The notes under the pieces were generated by a model. It did no database searches, was not told the DNA's origin, and was given only the letters and a program-made list of their open reading frames with translations. A program made the translations under genes and the position numbers. From the NCBI RefSeq assembly GCF_036226465.1, contig NZ_CP108476.1:2790001-2854000 (forward strand): a stretch of DNA of 64,000 nt. Direction: 5' to 3'. Of the stretch, positions 61,443 to 64,000 are shown piece by piece (the first letter of the stretch is position 1; the number at the start of each line of letters is the position of its first letter). The stretch comes from Kitasatospora sp. NBC_01250. GTDB taxonomy: Bacteria > Actinomycetota > Actinomycetes > Streptomycetales > Streptomycetaceae.

Positions 61443-63272
61443 CTAGCGGGCCCGGTCCGTCGCGGAGCGCGGCGCCAGGGCCGCCAGCGCCGCCGCGACC
61501 GCCTGCGTGCCGCGCTCGTCACCGAGCCGGCGCAGCAGCCCCAGCGCCGCCCGGTACTCCCGGGCCGCCTCCTCGAAACGGCGCTGGGCGGCGTGCGCCT
61601 CGCCGATCCGGGCCAGCAGCCGGGCCTGGGCCGCCGGCTCGTCCAGGCCGCGCCGCAGCGCCAGCGCCCGGCCGTAGCTGTCGGCCGCCCGCACCGCGTC
61701 GCCCAGCGCCCGGTGGCACTCGCCCACCCCCTCCAGCGCGCGGGCCGCGACCGAATCGTCCAGCGGATCCCTGCTGTGCGCGAGGGCCGCCCGGTAGTCC
61801 TCGCAGGCCCGGGCCCACTGCCCGGCCGCGGCCCGCAGCTCGGCCAGGTTGAGCAGTGCCGCCGCCGCCCGGCGCGCCGCGCCCTGCCGCTCGGCCCAGG
61901 TCAGCACCAGCTGGTGCAGCCGCACCGCGTCGGTGGGCGCGAGCGGGCCGGCCAGCGGCAGCGCCCGCAGCAGCGCGCTGGTCAGCCGGGCCGCCGAGCC
62001 GTCCAGATCGCCCTGCCCGATCGCCAGCTCGGCCGTCACCAGCAGCGACTCGCGCTCCCCCAGCAGCCAGTGGCGGGCGTGGGCCGCGGTCCGCAGCCGC
62101 AGCGGCCCGGGCAGCGGATCGGGTGACTGCCGGCCGGGGTCGAGCAGTGCGCGGGCCGAGTCCACCAGCCGCACCAGCCGCTCCAGCAGCCGGGCGCGGG
62201 CCAGCTGCACCTCACCGGGGCGGTCCAGCTCGCTCCGCATCGCGGTCAGCTGGGCGAAGAACCGGCCCGGCACCCGGTACCGCGCGGTGCCGTCGGCCGC
62301 CGCCTCCAGCTGCTCCAGCAGCTCGCCCTCGGCCAGCGCGTGCAGCGCGGCGGCGGCCTCCGGGGCCGGGCAGCCCCCCAGCGCGGAGGCGGTGCGCAGG
62401 TCCGCCACGCCGTCGGGGGCCAGCGTGAGGGTCCGCAGCAGCCGGGCCTGCGCCACCGGCAGCGCCCGGTAGCGCAGCATGAACGCGGCGGCCAGCACCT
62501 CGCCGCCGCCCTCCCCGCCCAGTTCCTCGCCCGCCTCGCGCAGCGCCGCGGCCGCCTCGGGCACGGCCGCCTTGGGGTGGGCCCGCAACCAGTACGCCAT
62601 CAGCCGTAGGGGGGCGGGCCGCCCGGCGCAGGCCTCGGCCAGCTCGGCCGCGCCCACCGGGTCGCAGCTGATCCGGGTGCCGCCGACCAGCGTGGTGAGC
62701 AGCTCGATCGCGGCCGGCTCGTCCAGGCCGCGCAGGATCACCGGGTCGACCCGGAAGCGGTCGGCCAGCGCGCTGAGCGGCCCGCTGGTGACCGCCAGCA
62801 CCAGGCAGCGCGGCTCGGCGGGCAGCAGCGGGCGCAGCTGCTCGGCGCTGGCCACGTCGTCCAGCAGCAGCAGGGTCTCCCGCCCGGTCAGCGCCTCCCG
62901 CAGGCCCGCGCAGGCCGGATCCTCGGCCTCGCCGGGTGCGCCGTCCGGCGGCGGGGCGGCGGCCGGACAGTGGTCGAGCGCGGCCAGCAGGCGCCGGGCC
63001 ACGGCCCCGGGCGCCACGGCGCTGCCGTCGGGCGCGCTGAGCGAGGCGACCAGCACCCGGCGCCCGCCGGCCACCGAACGGGCGAAGCGGCGGGCCAGCG
63101 CGGTGCGCCCGGAGCCGGCGCGACCGCTGACCACCAGCACCCGGCAGGCGGCCCCGGCCGGGCGGCCGGCCTCGGTGCGCAGCGCGGCCAGCTCGGCCGC
63201 CCGCCCGGCGAACGGCTCGGGGCCCGGCGGCAGGCCGGCCACCGGCCCGTCGGGGGCCGGACGTGCGTCCAT
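61443..63272 (-). CDS. STAND/AfsR-like NTPase with TPR repeats
   Basis: 609 residues from ATG 63272 (the frame is open further up, without a good start). An NB-ARC-type NTPase follows a short N-terminus: PEPFAGRAAELAAL, Walker A VSGRAGSGRTALARR, Walker B ETLLLLDDVASAEQLRPLLP and a sensor region ILRGLDEPAAIELL. The C-terminal 250 residues are helical repeats of TPR type (ALAHSRDPLDDSVAARALEG, AADSYGRALALRRGLDEPAA, EAAREYRAALGLLRRLGDE). It resembles SARP/AfsR proteins without their DNA-binding domain. It may be a signalling switch; the partner is unknown. Confidence 0.85.
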   Translation of the reverse strand: MDARPAPDGPVAGLPPGPEPFAGRAAELAALRTEAGRPAGAACRVLVVSGRAGSGRTALARRFARSVAGGRRVLVASLSAPDGSAVAPGAVARRLLAALDHCPAAAPPPDGAPGEAEDPACAGLREALTGRETLLLLDDVASAEQLRPLLPAEPRCLVLAVTSGPLSALADRFRVDPVILRGLDEPAAIELLTTLVGGTRISCDPVGAAELAEACAGRPAPLRLMAYWLRAHPKAAVPEAAAALREAGEELGGEGGGEVLAAAFMLRYRALPVAQARLLRTLTLAPDGVADLRTASALGGCPAPEAAAALHALAEGELLEQLEAAADGTARYRVPGRFFAQLTAMRSELDRPGEVQLARARLLERLVRLVDSARALLDPGRQSPDPLPGPLRLRTAAHARHWLLGERESLLVTAELAIGQGDLDGSAARLTSALLRALPLAGPLAPTDAVRLHQLVLTWAERQGAARRAAAALLNLAELRAAAGQWARACEDYRAALAHSRDPLDDSVAARALEGVGECHRALGDAVRAADSYGRALALRRGLDEPAAQARLLARIGEAHAAQRRFEEAAREYRAALGLLRRLGDERGTQAVAAALAALAPRSATDRAR

Positions 63273-63464
63273 CGTCGCCGTCTTTCTCGCCACCTGCGCC
63301 ACTCCCGACCCGGTCGCCCAGCTTCCCGTCAGCGAAGCGTAGTTCGCTGGGAGCACCGGGCCGAGCGGACATCGGTATGACCAAGTGGCAAATCACCCAA
63401 CCGCACTAGACGATGCGTCAACTCCCTCCTGAAGATGACCCTCACGAGGGAGTCCGCGCACGAC

Positions 63465-64000
63465 CTAAGCAGTGGTGAAGGGCCTGGCCGGCCAGGGGGC
63501 GTCGGCCGGGCGCAGTGCCGCCGGGCCGGCGCCGGTCAGCGCCGCGTGCAGTGCGAGGGTGCCGGTGATCAGGGTCGGGTTGTGCAGCTCGCCGGCCAGG
63601 ATCAGCTCCACCAGCCGCGCGAGCGGCACCTGGGCGGTCTGGATCTCCAGCTCCTCGCCCTGCGCCTCGTACCTCTCCTGCGCGGACTCGGCCAGGTCGG
63701 TGGCCAGGAAGAGCCGCAGCGCCTCGTCCGTGCCGCCGGGCGAGGAGTAGAAGTCGACCAGCACCCGCCAGGTCTCCGCCTTGCAGTGCGCCTCCTCGTA
63801 CAGCTCGCGCTGGGCGGCGTGCAGCGGGTTCTCCCCCGGCACGTCGAGCAGCCCGGCCGGCAGCTCCCACAGGCGCTGGCGCACCGGGTGGCGGTACTGG
63901 CGCACCAGGAGCACCCGCTGCTGGTCGTCCAGCGCGAGCACCGCGACCGAGCCCGGGTGGGTCTGGTAGTCCCGGCGGGCGTAGCTGCCGTCGGGCATCA
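63465..64000 (-). CDS. NUDIX hydrolase, ADP-ribose pyrophosphatase-like (N-terminus outside window)
   Basis: The visible 178 codons run off the right edge; the ATG at 63998 is probably internal, since related proteins have about 30 more residues before MPDGS. The NUDIX box reads G-x5-E-x7-RELYEEAH (GLLDVPGENPLHAAQRELYEE, residues about 50-70 of the visible part, split by function). The metal-binding Glu residues are present; the usual Gly after EE is replaced by the AH common in actinobacterial members. LWELPAG precedes the box and DFYSSPGGTDEALRLFLA follows, as in ADP-ribose pyrophosphatases. Confidence 0.9.
   Translation of the reverse strand, partial: MPDGSYARRDYQTHPGSVAVLALDDQQRVLLVRQYRHPVRQRLWELPAGLLDVPGENPLHAAQRELYEEAHCKAETWRVLVDFYSSPGGTDEALRLFLATDLAESAQERYEAQGEELEIQTAQVPLARLVELILAGELHNPTLITGTLALHAALTGAGPAALRPADAPWPARPFTTA

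Overview
The window comes from a high-GC actinobacterium, almost certainly a member of the Streptomycetaceae (Streptomyces or Kitasatospora type). The evidence is G/C-saturated third codon positions, GTG/TTG starts, and a chromosomal block found in that family: NUDIX hydrolase, ald, parA, small ParA partner, scpA, scpB, rluB, tyrA, cmk, der. Two Rpf-type cell-wall proteins and a tRNA-Pro(GGG) fit the same picture. I cannot name the species from this window.

Layout. (1) 1-5203 is ordinary chromosome: the end of a beta-lactamase-fold serine hydrolase, a NarL/LuxR response regulator with its histidine kinase, and a divergent MMPL exporter. (2) 5204-35943 is an accessory island next to tRNA-Pro(GGG). 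It opens with scars (integrase N-terminus, Mrr-type nuclease C-terminus), then a complete three-gene ABC-3C conflict operon (nuclease-type effector, middle component, SMC/RecN-like ATPase). Then comes a divergent Fic/tyrosine-integrase pair (copy A), a 49-bp copy of the 3' part of tRNA-Pro, a zone of IS elements and broken genes (13.3-18.2 kb), and a low-GC immunity gene. A 3903-codon secreted RHS/LamG polymorphic toxin follows, then a divergent anchored subtilisin and a half periplasmic-binding-protein. A second Fic/integrase pair (copy B) lies close to the intact tRNA-Pro. (3) 36123-64000 is again chromosome: MFS exporter, DUF1684, TesB, AlkB, ribokinase, two Rpf proteins, two hypothetical proteins, then der-cmk-tyrA, two DUF4139 paralogues, DUF952, a LuxR-type regulator, rluB-scpB-scpA-(RHH)-parA, ald, a STAND/TPR protein and a truncated NUDIX hydrolase.

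Interpretation. The duplicated Fic/int pair, each followed by a tRNA-Pro 3' end (12772-12820 and 35895-35943), reads as two related integrative elements stacked at one tRNA. Element B (12821-35943) arrived last and displaced element A. The shared backbone is fic<->int and the cargo differs: an ABC-3C system beside copy A, and a giant RHS toxin-immunity locus with its protease partner in B. This interchangeable-cargo 'fic-int' element is the most interesting structure here. The RHS tip and immunity gene have clearly lower GC than the rest of the toxin, the usual mark of tip exchange.

Limits: all assignments are from reading sequence and remembered family features. No alignment, profile or structure search was run.
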